This document shows, piece by piece, positions 9,311 through 22,834 of a stretch of 64,000 bases of DNA. The stretch is taken from contig VXBM01001241.1 of the NCBI GenBank assembly GCA_013400155.1, positions 1 through 64,000 on the forward strand, in the 5' to 3' direction. How positions within the stretch are numbered: position 1 is the stretch's first letter; each line of letters opens with the position of its first letter. Made by a program: the position numbers and the translations under genes. Source of the stretch: Helopsaltes ochotensis (lineage: Eukaryota > Chordata > Aves > Passeriformes > Locustellidae). Under the pieces are notes generated by a model, which was given only the letters and a program-made list of their open reading frames with translations, was not told the origin of the DNA and did no database searches.

Positions 9311-12300
9311 CTCTTTCCCCTCAGCTTTTCCCAGCCAGTGCCTTTTGTGTGTTGAAACTGGTCACATTTGGGATGACCTGAGACCCCTTCAGCCTTCTGA
9401 GAGCTCCCAGTAGTTCAGTTGATCTGGCCTGAAAACATTTTAGATTTTAAACCCATTCCTCCACCTAGGTTCTTTTATTTTTGGATGGGTTTATTGCTGT
9501 TCAGAAATACCAGTCCAGTTTTTGTTTTCTCTCATACAGGAGTCAGGTAAATCACATCACCATCACTTTGCACAGTAATTTAAGGGCCAAGGATTCACAA
9601 GAGGAGCCAGGCAAGGATATGCTTGGTTAAAAGCAGTGAGCAAGACAAGCACTGGGCAGAGCAGGTGACGCTTCTGAGGTAGACAGGATTGGCAAGTGGC
9701 TGGAAAATGTGGTGGAGGTCACCTCATGCCCGAAATCAAAGCTTCACCACCCAAGCCAGAAGAAAAACAGGGTCATCAGTACACAAAGATACGCCATATT
9801 CAGGTGGGTTTGTTCCTTTTCATAGGTAGGAATCTAAATAGCCAGTATTTAAATAATGTATGAATAGTAATAAGATGTCACTTCTGTGGCAAGTCTCTTT
9901 TTGTCTTCAGTTGGGCAAGATGAAAAAGGAAGGGACTATTGCTAAATACCTCTGTGTTCATAGGATCCCTTCGGCTTCCAAGTTAATGTCCAGTTAATCA
10001 TTTGGGAGCACTTTGCCTTTGAAGCAGTTGAGAACGCTGAAATTAAATTTTGTTAGCTGCTAGAGCATTAAGAAGCTATACATTTATTGACTCCAAAGGG
10101 TATGGTTATTTCCCTTTCCTGCACACTCCCAGCATTTGACCAGGGAAGCCTAATTTGCATAATGTACTATTAATAAGCAATTGCAGAATATGCAAACTAC
10201 TGCTCTCCTCACATCCTGCAGAGCTGACATGAGTGCACATTATCTGAAGCACAGTCTGTGCAGCTCCTTCTTTCTTACTCTTGATGATGCCTCTGTTTCT
10301 CCCTTGCACCTAAGATTGGCTAAACTCTATCTATGATAAGGTAATGTCTCTATAAAAGCACTCACTTGGTCTGTGTCTGGCAAATTCATTCTAAGCAGAC
10401 ACTGAGGCTCAGAGTGACAAGGGAACCAATGTTTGGAATGCATAAGGAGGTGCTCCCTGTTAAACTCGATGACAAAAATAACCAGACATGTCTTTTGGCC
10501 TGGAAGGTGACGTGGCTCAGGGAACAGCTGTGACACAAACAGGAAGCAGTGACAAGACATCAGAGTCACTCCTCTGGATGACCACTAATACTGATCATTA
10601 ACTGCTCTGCCTTTTTGTTTCTGAGTTCTGAAGGAGGAAAAGGGTCTGAAGCAGCTCAGTTTTTTTGAGAAGCAGCTAAGAACTCTTTCTTCATAAAAAT
10701 TAAACTGCTCAGCACCCAAAAGTGGCAGATAGAGTGAATGTCTGTACGACAGGATCATTTTACTTAAATGAGGAAACATCATTTAAAGTTTTCTAGACCT
10801 AGAAACTGTCTTGTGAGAACAGCTACAGCTTATGTATAATTAATGACAAAAAATAATTTGTTTTGTAATTTCTTGTCCTGTAGTTGAATTTGGGTGTATT
10901 TCAATGCCAGATTAAAGTTAAGCTTCAGGTACGTCACTGTTGAAAGGAGGTCTGCTATCATCCTTATTTTCCTGTTCTTTTCCCTTTTCTGCCAAAGGAC
11001 CAATACTCTTAAGGTCCTGGAGATCTTGTATACAAATTCCATTTGTCCAAAGTCCCAAGAGGATAATTTGTGCTGATTACCTGCTCTGCCCTTGCTGCTG
11101 GCAAGCACCAACTGCCAGTCACCCTGGCAGGGACAGCAGAAGCTGCCACAGCTCTGAGTGTCCCTGAGGAAGCTCCTGGTTCGAGTTTGACAGAAGCCCC
11201 ATAGGGAGCCAGAGCTCCACTAAAACCCAAAGCCCTTGCTGCCAGAGGTGCTTAAAAACAGAGAAAGACAGCAACACAGGGAAGGAAAATGCTGCTGGGA
11301 TCAAGATGCCAGAAGGTGCCTCCTGTGGGAGAGGACAGCCCTGGATGTCCTTTTATCCTGCCTTGCACGTCCTCACTTTGATTTTAAGCTCCTCTTTTGG
11401 TTTCCAGCTCCTCTGAAGAGAGAAATGGCCAAAAAGTACTTTTAAGACCCGTTATGCTCATGTTTCTCCTTGGACTTTACTCTCTCTTAAGAGGGGGAGA
11501 CTTTTGCAGTTTAGGGATTTTTCAGGGAAAATGCTGCTGTGCCAGGCCTGTGAAACAACCTGAACTCTTCCTTCCAGTGCTGACCAAGCTCTGAAAACAC
11601 ACGTTGCAAAATGAACATTAGAAACTACAGGACTATTTGTTGACCTCTATGTTTCAATCAGTGTCTTGCTTCAAAGGGGTGATAAAAAATACAGCAGGGT
11701 GCGCACGGGGCCTCTGATGAGGTAAAGGCAGCATGCTGCTGAATTCCCCCTCAGTGCACTTTGGAATTCCTGCCCTCCAGGAGCTCGCTGATCTCTGCCC
11801 CTGTCCTACCATGCATCCTCCTTCCAGGGGCAGTGCTTCGGTGGAGCTTTTCTCCTCCCTGCCAGCAGTGTGGCTTTAGGGAGCCGCCTCTTCTTCTTCT
11901 GCCATCCCAACTAACAGCGGAGATAATCTGCCTGACTCACAGGTTGGGTTCCTCACTTCACACGTTACTCAATCATTCCTGACAGAGTTGGTGACTCTGG
12001 GAAGGCCAGCTCTTGGCACTCAAGTCACTTTGAGTTTTGCTCTGGGCTCAATTAGAGATGCAGGTGATCCTTCATTGCTTTTGGTGGGGCAGACCTGAAC
12101 TGGATTATGTCTTCTGTTCTTAAAGAACAGAAACCTGCAAGGAAATTTTTTTTTCTCTCTTAGAAGACTGCAATTTCCATCTTTCTCCTTATAAAAGTGT
12201 AATGCATGGCTGGTAAGAAATATTAGCTAAGTGTAAACAGGAGCTGCCAGGAAAAACTTAATGAAATCTGATCTGCTCCTCCTGACACTTAAATATAAAA

Positions 12301-13590
12301 CAGATTGTTTTCAACAGCCTTTTTGGAGGAAAAATGTGGGATTAGGGAATTGATATTATCCTAAGGGGAGTTCTTGTTTGGAAATATACATTTCTGGTCT
12401 TTTTAATATTCTGCAGTATCATCAGGCACACTTTCAATATTTTCTGAGATCATGGGACCAAACAGTGGACAAAGTGGAATTTACTGTCACTAACTTCCAT
12501 ATGCTGTGGTTTTTTTTTTTCATCCAATTGAGAATTAAGCAAGATTCTGAAATGTCAAAATCCTTTGCAAAATGGGAACTTCTCTCCACACAGCTCTTTT
12601 TAAGCTCTTTACAGACAAAATGAAATCTGCTTACTCTGTGTGTATGCCAAGTGCTCTTTTTGTGCTCATAAGTCAGAAGAACAAGCAAACGACCTTTCTA
12701 GCCACTCAATTTACAACTGCCTCCTCCAAGTACAATTAACATTGCATATCCTGAAGGCAGGACAATTCAAAAACCTAAGTTTGCGTGAAAGCCATTCTTG
12801 AAATACAGATAATGCTTTTTTTGTCTCTTGGCTAAATATGACCTTTCATTTCTCTCCTGCAGATTATCCAAGAAAAAGTGTTCTGCTGTATTTATATGCT
12901 GCCTCCCATTTCTCTGACCTCATTGCTCAGTTTGAAGTACAGACTGCATTCCATTCTTCAGACATCTGGGGAAATTGTCAGGTTTTTCCTTTTACCTAAG
13001 GGGTCTCCCTTTCCACTAAAGTGCAGTGGGGGCATACAGAAGTCCCTTTGGTTCCATTTAGGAAATTGTTGCTGATGTCTTTTCCAAAGACTTTGATGAC
13101 AATCAATGTTACTAGTGATACCAAGAAAGCAGTAAGCATTCATGAGATTTAAAAAAAAAATCTCATCGTCAGTATGAGAATAAAGCAGCACCAATATTAC
13201 AATTTTCTATATTTTTCTCTGGAGGTGTTTTGGGGTTTTTTTTTTTCCATTAAATAAAACCCCAAGCCTAAGTTTCTTTATTCAGGCAGAGCTTGTAATG
13301 ACATAAAGCTCAAGCAGCCCAATCCTTTTGTCTGCACCCCCTGAAGTCCTAATCTGGTAATTCAGAATTAATTCAATAGACAATAATGAAATGATTGAGG
13401 TAGATGGGACTAATTTGCTGTCTCCTCATTCCTGTCAGCTTTGTATTTCCTCTTCTTATTCATGACTTGCAAGGCAATTGCTTTAGTGTAAGCTCTGTTT
13501 GGTTTGCTTTCTATTTTACCGTGGTTCTGGTGTCGCCCTGTCCTTCTGAGCCTTCTGATGTTTACATTTTTATAATGGAGTTTCTCAGGC
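9311..13590. other. Intergenic sequence between RSPH1 and SLC37A1
   Basis: No exon, RNA gene or clear repeat was recognised. The short open frames show no family resemblance. A few homopolymer runs are present. Confidence 0.6.
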
Positions 13591-13599
13591 ACGTTCATG

Positions 13600-13813
13600 T
13601 AAACAATGATTGTTTTTCATACTTTCATGGAGGAGGAGAGAGTTGATGGACTGTTGGTTTGAGCAGTGTGGTTGGAGAGGTGGCAATTCCATCCTCCAAT
13701 GCATGGTCACTTTTGGAATTTTATAAATGTCGAGGTTTGTAAATAAACTGCCCTTCTTTTACTTTGGACATCTCAGTGTGTGAGTGTCGTTCATTCTGTG
13801 TCCTCTCTCAACA
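13600..13813 (+). mobile_element. Probable solo LTR (3' part)
   Basis: Shows LTR order on the plus strand: a TATA-like TATAAAT near 13722, AATAAA at 13742-13747, then a short T/GT-rich U5-like tail ending in CA around 13810-13813. It resembles passerine endogenous-retrovirus LTRs I have seen. The 5' boundary is uncertain and no target-site duplication was identified. Confidence 0.45.
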
Positions 13814-16800
13814 TTCTGGTATTTGATTTCTGCTACGATATGCCTCAGTGCCCCCTTCTCCTATAACTACCCTTCGGTGATCAAGTCTGCAAGCAAGGAG
13901 AAAGGAAATCTGCCAGCAGCCTACCTGCCTAATTCATTCTGTTTACTCCTCAGCCATTGTTTCTGTAGCCATATCTTGCACTTTCACACAGTTTTCCAGG
14001 AAACTTGAGAGTAGAAAGGCCAAAATAACAAGAAAAACTATCCCATTTCCTGCAGGAAGCAGAATTAAATTCTACAAGATAAGGTCCTCAAAATAGATTC
14101 GCATTTTGTAACAGACGATGGTCTACATGACATTTCACAGATTCCATCTATAAAAATACAGCTTGATTGTGTTTTGGCTTTGGTTGTGTTTTTGTTTGTT
14201 TGTTTTTTAAATTCTGCATTCTCAGGACATTCTTGTTCAATTTGCTGTGAGCAGGTGGCTGAAGGTGTGAGAGCTGCTCCAGGGAACCTCCATCCCTGCT
14301 ACAGGAGCCACCGAGCCCAGGAGCAACAGGCCACGTGCAGCAGCTCTGCCCAGGGCTCCCTTCAGCAGATCCCCCAAAAACACCACTGCTGCTACAGCCA
14401 CTTTTTAAACAGATCCTTCCTTAGACAGCAGGACAGGGGTGGTTTAACCATCCCACTCTCCAACCCCTTGGAAAACCTTGGGAAGAGTCAGAGCAGGCAG
14501 AGCCCAATAGACAACTCACAGGTTTCAAACAAATGCTGTTATTTCTAATTGTCCCCTCCAGGCTGACCAACATCTATCTTTATGTAGGCACCTTTATACA
14601 GTTTGACTGCCCCTCCCTGTCCATGTTCCACATGTTACAGGGTGTTTTCTTCATAAGTCATCTTTAGTAGTCAGGTACTGCCCTGCTCTGCCTGGGGAAA
14701 AGCCTGTGCTGGCCTGCTGGTCTTGTCTGCTGGTGTCTTCTCCTAAAGCTACCAGCTGGTGATTCCCACTGGATTTCTGGCAAGATACATGCAAGGAAAG
14801 TACCAGTGTGGAAAACCTGTGGTCATGTTAGTGTGGTGCTGAGCCAGCACTAAAATATCTCAACAGGCAGGACATAATGTGCTAACTCAGCTTGATAGCT
14901 CCCAGCCCCTCTGAGTGTCCATCTACTCCCAAACATACAGGCACAGCCTTCAAAGGCTCTCTTTTTTTGCCTCTTTTGGATATTTTTGGTTTTGTCTGCC
15001 AAAACTTGATGGCAGGTTATATCTGGATTGCACCCAGTGCTGATGTCAATTGCTTGTACAATATTCCAGCTGTTCTGTAGGGAAAACAAAGCATGTAAAA
15101 TGAATAAAGGCAAGCAAAACCAGTGATTATATCGGTCCTCAGAATCCTGCTACTTGTCAGGAATAAAGTCTAAGTAAATATCGATTTTTAGATAGTCAAA
15201 CGCTATTTAACAACCCATTATTATGTAAATAAGTTATGAATTTTCTTATTCCCCTAAGACAAAGCAATCACTCCGTGGCCAAACAGATTAGTCTTTTCCA
15301 TCTGTGCAATTATGAATCATAAAAGATATATTTTTAATGCAATTTACTGGAAAGAAAATAAATATTCTAATCAGCTAAGGGATGCGATAGTTGGCATCCA
15401 GACCTCTGCTCAGCCAGCATCACCTATTCAGTGAAGGAAAGATGACGCTGACGTCCACTGACTTCAAAGCGTTTGGCTTTGTCTGGGCTTGAGGAGTTAA
15501 GAGCACCACTTGCGAAAGTAAAATTTAACTGTCAACCAGGAAATTAGATTATCTCTTCTGAGAGAAGCACCGTCACAAGCACACGAAAACATCTGCCAAC
15601 TCATACATCTTCACTTCTGTTTGCTCTTGCAGACAAGAACACATGCTTTTCTATTTCCTCCGGTACGAACATTGCCAGGGGCTTGAAAAGCCAAACCGCT
15701 GCCACACATTCTACCCACCACAACAATTTCCTGGACCAAACCCGTAATTTGTGTTTCCTCCTGGAAAGCAACTGGCAAAGCGTGATTCCTGTTTGTTTTT
15801 CTGTGAGGCTCTAGATTACACATGTTATTTTAAACCTCGCGTGTGTGTGTTCTGTTTTTTTAACCATGTAGATCTCCTTTTATCTCTGCCCGACCTTTGG
15901 CCCCTCTGTGATGCTCCGCACCAGCAGGCTGTTGTGCAACCAGCAGCACGAGCTCCTGCTGCTGCCTCTCCCTCTATTCCTACTTACTTGATGGCTTCTG
16001 GCAATTGTAGCTGCTGGTGACCCACACTGGCACAGCAGAGACAGCAGCTGTGCCAAGTGTGGCAGCCAGCAGGTTTCAGTGATGCCAGGGGAATGGATTA
16101 CATTTATTTGAATGGGAGATGCAGTTTAAGTATGAAAAATGTCAGGGTTTTCTTGGGCTGTTTAGCTCGTGCTTTTTGCAAGCTCCTTGTAACAGAATAG
16201 TAAGATACTCAAGCAAGGTTAAATTCTTAAAGGGATTTTAAAAGGGCCAAGGCAACAGCAATTTTTTTAAAAATGAGGACTTCACATGATGATGAATAAC
16301 TGTTGTGATAATTTGGGATGGCTAATCATGTACACAGATGCACTGTGATGGGTCTGACCTTTTCTGCTCTAAAAAGACAAATCTTTTTTCTTGTGTATGT
16401 GTCTGTGCACCAGTCTGAATAGACAGTGCCTGGGTTCCTTCTGGTGCTGGTGCAGAAGTGCAGCCACATGATTCATGCAACCCATCTCCTCGGAAGGTCA
16501 GATTGGTGATAATCAAGAGCAGTGCATTAACTTTCCAGGTAGGACATTTGTAGCATTTGGAGAAACGATTTTTTTTTTTAATCTCTGCTTCACTACTTGC
16601 AAATCTCAGCAAGAAAGATGGAATCAACATCTGCCACCAACAAGCTTTAAAGCGGCAGATTTACAGCACCCACCTGCATTTGCAATGGTTCACATTGTGA
16701 AAATAAGGGTGAAGGGTTCCTTTACTGACTAGGAGAAGGTGAAGATGCCCTGGGATCATGGAGCAAAGCTGAGCACGTGTCTAAGTGTTTGACATGTGGG

Positions 16801-17512
16801 GCCTAAGGAATATCACACTGGGAGTCAGAGTTTCTTTTATTGGTATTCCCACCACAGGCAGTGCAAGATAAGAGGGAAAAAGAGAACAGCACTGGACACT
16901 TCAGTGAGTGCCTTAAGGGGGTCGCTTGTCAGGCATGTGGTGCTCTACAAGGGACAGACTTACACAGATAAACCTGCATGAGGTAACTTTAGCAGCTATT
17001 CATTCGTGGATGAAGGAAATACCAGAGGGATTTTTGCTCTGGTGAGGTGATGAAGAAATACACCTGCAGCAGGAAGTGTCCACTTTTAAAATAAACTGAC
17101 CTTTGATACATGATTTCTGAAACACTGCAGGATCAGGAAACCAGGAGACAATTAAAATAAATGCATTCTTTCCTCTTTAATGAAGCCCTGCTGAATGTTT
17201 CCCTCGGCTTTCAGATGATCTGCCGTGTGATCTGTGAACATCTGGCACCAGAAATACCCTCACGTATGCCTGGCAGTGCTGCAGGGAAGCACCTGTGCCC
17301 ACCTGCCCAGGCCAGGGGCTGCCTGCCTGGGGATCCCTCTGGCAATGCTGGGCAGTGCAGAGGGGTCAGGCCACCACTCTGGAGCCCCTGGAGTGGAAGA
17401 GGCGGCCAGGGTGACAGATGGGGACAGCAGGTACAAGGGAGAATCTTTTCCCTCTCTGGCAGGACAGGGGTGAGCTGGGGTCCTGCTAGAGGCCAGGGGC
17501 AGCAGTTCACAA
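13814..17512. other. Intergenic sequence
   Basis: No gene or clear repeat was recognised in this 3.7-kb stretch. Scattered short open frames lack any family signature. Confidence 0.55.
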
Positions 17513-18166
17513 CCACAGAATGGTCAGGCTGGAAGGGACCACAGTGAGTCACAGGTCCAACCTCCCTGGTGGACATGGCACAGGATTGTGCCCAGATGGT
17601 TCTGGAATATCTCCGGAAAGGGAGACTCCACACCCTCTCTGGACAATCTGTCCCAGTGCTCGGTCACTATTGAGGTGGAACTTCCTGGGCACCAGTTCCT
17701 GCCCATTCCTCTTGTCCTGTTGCTGAGCATCAACGAAACAGAGCCTGGGTCCATCCTCTTGGCACGCTTCTTTATATATTTACACACATTAATGAAGTCC
17801 CCTCTCAGTTGTCTCCTCTCGAGGTTCAACAGCCCCAGCTCCCACAGCCTTTCTTCATCACAGAGATGCTCCAGACTCTTCATCATCGAGGCTGAACAGC
17901 CCCAGCTCCCACAGCCTTTCTTCATCACAGAGATACTCCAGACTCTTCATCATCGAGGCTGAACAGCCCCAGCTCCCACAGCCTTTCCTCATCACAGAGA
18001 TGCTCCAGTCCCTTTATCTTCGTAGCCTCCGCTAGACCCGCTACAGGAGCTCCACATCTCTCCTGCCCTGTGTCAGACCTGGACACAGCACCCCAGAGGA
18101 GTCTGGAGGAGCAGGATCGCCTCCCTGACCTGCCGGCAGTGCCCTCCCTAAAGCAGAGGGTTCCCN
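17513..18166 (-). mobile_element. CR1 LINE fragment (antisense), running into the gap
   Basis: The 3' end of the element is at low coordinates (cacagaatggtcaggctgg, aagggaccacag). The minus-strand frame carries degraded CR1 pieces such as RRQLRGDFINVCKYIKK and WDRLSREGVESPFPEIF. CR1-like sequence continues to the edge of the assembly gap. It holds the 67-bp triplication described separately. Confidence 0.85.
17821..18021. repeat. 67-bp unit tandemly triplicated inside a CR1 copy
   Basis: Three copies, at 17821-17887, 17888-17954 and 17955-18021, differ at only a few sites; the last diverges at its end. The unit starts gaggctgaacagccccagct. It arose by local duplication within the CR1 sequence and forms a small minisatellite. 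Confidence 0.9.
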
Positions 18167-18495
18167 NNNNNNNNNNNNNNNNNNNNNNNNNNNNNNNNNN
18201 NNNNNNNNNNNNNNNNNNNNNNNNNNNNNNNNNNNNNNNNNNNNNNNNNNNNNNNNNNNNNNNNNNNNNNNNNNNNNNNNNNNNNNNNNNNNNNNNNNNN
18301 NNNNNNNNNNNNNNNNNNNNNNNNNNNNNNNNNNNNNNNNNNNNNNNNNNNNNNNNNNNNNNNNNNNNNNNNNNNNNNNNNNNNNNNNNNNNNNNNNNNN
18401 NNNNNNNNNNNNNNNNNNNNNNNNNNNNNNNNNNNNNNNNNNNNNNNNNNNNNNNNNNNNNNNNNNNNNNNNNNNNNNNNNNNNNNNNNNNNNNN
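18167..18495. other. Assembly gap (run of N)
   Basis: 329 undetermined bases between a CR1 copy and the CpG-rich SLC37A1 promoter. GC-rich promoters commonly drop out of assemblies, so the start of SLC37A1 exon 1 may be inside the gap. Confidence 0.99.
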
Positions 18496-19160
18496 CGGCA
18501 GCAGCGGGCTGGGGCGTTCCGTCAGCCTGCCGGCCACCGGTGCTCCGCCACCTCTTGGTCTCCTTTTCTCCCGTTTATTTTTCCACGGGAGGGCGCTGCT
18601 AGGAGCCCCCCCGCTATCCTGCTGGTCGGGGAGGGTCGTTTGGGAGGCGCTCCTCGGTGTCGGGGGTGGCACCGCAGGTTGGTGTCCCCGGGGGCTGCCG
18701 GTGGGATCCGAGGCAGAGCCCGGCCCTGCCCTGCCTGTGGGTCTCGGGGAAAGGCGGTGCCTGCCCCTTTCCCCGGCTGGGCTCCCGCTGCCCTTGACCT
18801 TTGCGATGGCCGGAGCCGCCCTGCTCGGTCCTGCCCGTCCCAGGGCACCAGCTCATAGGGGCTGTGCTCCTCTGTGGCTAAGCCGCGGTGAATCCTTTTT
18901 CCCCTCCTGTAATAAATAGAAGGAACGCGGCTATTTAAGGCCCCGGAGTGATGGATTTGGCAGGTTCTGGCTCAGGTGCAGAGCTGCCGGGTATTAAGCA
19001 CAGTGTGCATATTTGATCCGCGTGTGTGCGAAGGCGTTTCGAGCCCTTAGGACGCCCCGGGGAGGGTTTGGTTACCCGGTGTCTGCAGACAGCGAATTAA
19101 TCTCAGCCCCGGGGGAGCTGCGCTGTGGCCGGGCGGGACCTTCCCTCTGCCTGTCCAGCA
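18496..19160 (+). promoter_or_regulatory. CpG island, presumed SLC37A1 promoter and 5' UTR
   Basis: Strongly GC- and CpG-rich sequence directly after the gap and upstream of SLC37A1. The start site cannot be fixed because the island is cut by the gap. Confidence 0.65.
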
Positions 19161-19190
19161 CAGCTGATCCAGGGTTTGCTGTGTTTGCAG

Positions 19191-19285
19191 GGGGAAAAAA
19201 GCCGCTCACCAGCCACTGTTTTCCTGAAATAAGGAGGAGGTATGCTTCAGCCACCGCAGCGAAGGAGCAATACCGAGTTTGAAAG
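19191..19285 (+). other. Candidate non-coding 5' UTR exon of SLC37A1
   Basis: A good acceptor (ttgctgtgtttgcag) at 19190 and a donor (AAAG/gtaaat) after 19285 bound 95 nt. It could be an internal 5' UTR exon, or the end of exon 1. This rests on splice-site appearance only. Confidence 0.3.
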
Positions 19286-19628
19286 GTAAATGTGGTTTCA
19301 AAGTAAATAGGGGAATATCTCTTTCTACGTTGCAGTACAGCAAGGAGGAAGTGGAGGGTTGGTTTCGCTATTGGCAGAAATAGTTGCTGGAAATGAAAGA
19401 ACATAAAACAAGTTTGAGTGATTCAATGGGGCACTGTCCTCGGACTTCATCGGTAAAACTGAAATATAAAAAATCGTATGGGTAAGCTACTGGTTGTGTG
19501 TTGTAGCATAGTAGTTTGATTTCTGAAGTATAGCTTGGTTTTTAAAATCTGCTGTAATCTGCGGTAAAATGTGCTCTTTACAACCTGTTATCACAAGTTT
19601 TATTGCCAAAAATTTCTTTGCTTAGGTG

Positions 19629-19985
19629 TGATGCCTTGAGAGGCTACCTAGAGCAGAGGCTAGACAGTGTTAAAGGAATAAAGTAGGTATTTATTAAAAA
19701 GGCCTTCAAAGGATACACCTTGGGCAGTACAAGAGCCTGGCAGAGGCTACACCCAAGATGGACAATGAGTCACACGTTTTCACATTTTTATAAATTTTGG
19801 TTCATTTACATGTTGGGGTTAATTATCCAATTACAGCTCCAGGTAATGAAGTCCCATCCTTCCAGATTGCTCTCCTCAATTCCCTGTTCATGCTTTTTGT
19901 GCCTGGAGCTACAACGGTGTCCTTGGTTCTTGGGCTAGAAAAGGATTGTTTTGTTTAACTACGGTGTGAGAAGAACTTGCTAACA
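19629..19985 (-). mobile_element. Solo LTR of an endogenous retrovirus (antisense)
   Basis: On the minus strand it begins TGTTAGCAAG and ends GGCATCA (TG...CA). A TATA-like TTTATAAAAA lies near 19786-19796 and AATAAA at 19690-19695. This is LTR order with the promoter side at high coordinates. No internal retroviral sequence flanks it, and no clear target-site duplication was seen. Confidence 0.75.
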
Positions 19986-22834
19986 CCTTGTATGAAGTTC
20001 AGAATTATACACTAATGCAGTACAGAATCTGGAAAACATGAAAGCTGAAACTTAAGGCATCATTCAGAGAATATTTTTTATGTTTATTAAAATGCTTATG
20101 AATGTCAGAGGAATTTAGAGATATGTGGAGACAGAAACAAGTTGTTGTCAGGTAAATGAGAACTCAGGTGTTTCTGTCTGCAGTACATAAAATGAAAGCA
20201 ACCCCTGTCAATTAGAGTTAGGCTGCATTTCTCTCTGTGCTGCTGACTGTCCAGTCATCTTTGCTGGGAAATGACTGGGATCCTTGTGTTGGGATTTATC
20301 CTGAGGACGCCCTGCTGGGAGCTGGTGTGAGTACAGTCTCTGCAGCAGGTGCACAGATGTGCAACCTGCCGTGACCACTGAGCACTGAAGCCTTTTGTAA
20401 GATGTGTGAAGTCTTTTCCTGCTTGCATTAGAGCTGTTAAATAGTAACCTGCTAAACAATTGCTTTGCTATAATGATAATTGCCCTGTCCTATTGTATTT
20501 TGAGCGAACCGTTTAGGGAGGTGTTTGACCTCAGGTGTTTGTTCCTGGATGGCTTCTCAGGTTTTTTTTCCACTGGGTATTTCTGTCACCTCACTTGGTG
20601 TGGTTGGTGAAATAATGTTGGCGTTTGGAGAGAGGACTGTGAGAGAGGCGAAATGGGGTTTGGGATTACCCTGAAATCAATCTGTTACTGCTGGAGGAAA
20701 AATTCACTCCTGCTGTGAGCTACTTGTGCCAGCCTCTTTTTCTTCTTACCTTTTTTTCCTCCCACTTGGAGCTATCCGCAGCTCATTTCAACCAAACACG
20801 CGTTACTGACCAGAAAAAGTTGTTTTGAAATTGGAATTTCGGTATGTGACCTAACCAGCCAGCTGTGGCTGTAAGGGGCAATCCCAGCTTTTAGTCCTTG
20901 TGTTTGTGCTCCTGCTGCCTTGGATTCATCCTACATGACAGCTTTGTGGCCACAGAATGAGTTAATATTCTCTGTTGGATCAGATGTATTTCAGGATTTC
21001 TGATGGATCAGGCTGAACCATGGCTGTAGGACTACACAGGGGAGGCAGGAATCTTTATCTGGAGCTGGGAGAGGGGAAGAGGGAGTAAGGTTGCACTTTC
21101 TTTAACCTCTGCAACCTGAGAGAGGAGGTAGGAAACTCGTGTTGGGTGGGAATGATTATGGGGTTTGATTAATTGCACAATCTGATTCAGGGCCAGGGAG
21201 GGGGTGGAACATGCCAAACGAGATTAGCAAGTCAATTCACTTTTAGGGTAGGGAGGTGGCAAGCTGAACCAGGACACTGTAGAAAAAACAGAGGTATGAC
21301 AAAAATGTGTTAGCATAAAGGAGCAGAGCCTTGATCTTTTGGTGAGATACTCAATTATGTATAGAGGGGGTAGTGTTCCTCTATTCCTGGGGACAAAGAC
21401 TGTGGAGTGTGACGCTTTCAAGTTGCCAGCTTGGACATGGCAGATCCAGTTTTTGGTCACTTACTTGGCTGGATGAGCAGCTTTGATTTCCGTAGTGAGA
21501 TGGGGCAGTGAAGATGAGAGGAGAGAGTCTCAAACCTTTGCCTGCCCTGTGGCAGCCCCTAAAATTCTCAGGTGAACACCATCCATGCGTTTGGCTTTTC
21601 TTGCTTTGGCTCACCTCCTGTTGTTTACCAGGAGAGCTCATCCTGAATCCTTCCAGCTTCCCACCAGGAGCGTGGCAGTGGCTTGTGCTGACATTAAACA
21701 GGGCTGCCAGGAAGGTTTGTGGGGTTGTTGCAGACCCTGGAGTGTCCCCTGGCATCCTGCTGGGGTGGCTGGCTTTGCACACCTCAGTTGTGGTCACACC
21801 TTTTGCCTACAGCTCCTTTTGCCTGAGCTGCTGCCAGGTGACAGTGAAGCCACTTCCTGCTGCAGTACCTGCAATAAATTGTGGGGCTTTTTATTGTCAA
21901 GGGGCTTCAGCCCATGTTGGAACAAACAGGAGGAACTTTGTGAAAAGTTTAACCCAAACCGCCACAGTCTCGCTCTTCCGTGTATACTGAGGACACATGT
22001 GATCCCTTGTGCTGGTGTGGGGAGTTCACGTGGTGAAAAAACTTGGTTTTTCCTTCCCCAAGGCTTTCGGACCATGTGGGGCTTTGTGCAGGGCTGGTAC
22101 TGGATCAGGGAAATGGGGTGGAAGAGGGAGTGCTGGTCAAGCCTTGCCGGCAGCATTATTCAGCAGCACCCACTCTCAAGCTGGAGGAGTCTCTCATTCC
22201 AAGCTGGAAACACTAAAGCCGTTTTTTGAACAAATTGCAAGCTCATGAATGTTTCAAACAGATCTTTGTGAGCTGGGGAGTTGCCTATTTGTAGTCATTC
22301 TGGGACAAAAGCAGAGTGTTTTGATGTAAGCTGGCTTTGGATCAAGTTCTGAGTGCATCTTTCCTTTGTGTCTCCGCTGTTTCGTACCATGCCAGGCTCT
22401 CAAAATAAATAATAAATTATACAAATCAGAGAAGGCTGAAATTTATATAGGCTTAAAATTCTCCTCTGCATTTTTAATGTGAAGATTAGTGATGTTAATT
22501 ACTTGTCTCTGAAATGGATAATTGCTGATTCAGATGTTATGATGAGAAAATATCCCAATAACTCGACCAGACTATTTACTTACCAGCTTCTCTTATTTGA
22601 AGACCAGCTGTAAACAAAGGCTGAGTGAAGAATTTGCCACGTCGTGACTGAAGGTAGAAGGAGGGGAAAAAACAAAACCAAACCTGCCAGGAGATCAGCC
22701 CAGCAGCAGATATTCCACATTTGTGGAATCCAGAGGCTTTGGGGGGGATCTTTGTTCCACTTCCAGAAGAACAAATAACGCTGTCACACGTCCAGAATTG
22801 TGTCACCTGCGCTCTGGTACCGGCTGCAGTGTAG

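Noticed and set aside
17524..17928. Minus-strand frame with a repeated peptide (MMKSLEHLCDEERLWELG)
   Set aside because: The repeat is the 67-bp duplication read through degraded CR1 sequence, so it is not a repeat protein.
18070..18858. 262-codon open frame on the plus strand
   Set aside because: It runs through the N gap. Its left side is CR1 and its right side is CpG-island sequence.
21585..22229. 214-codon plus-strand open frame in SLC37A1 intron 1
   Set aside because: No family signature, no splice-site support, and composition like its surroundings.
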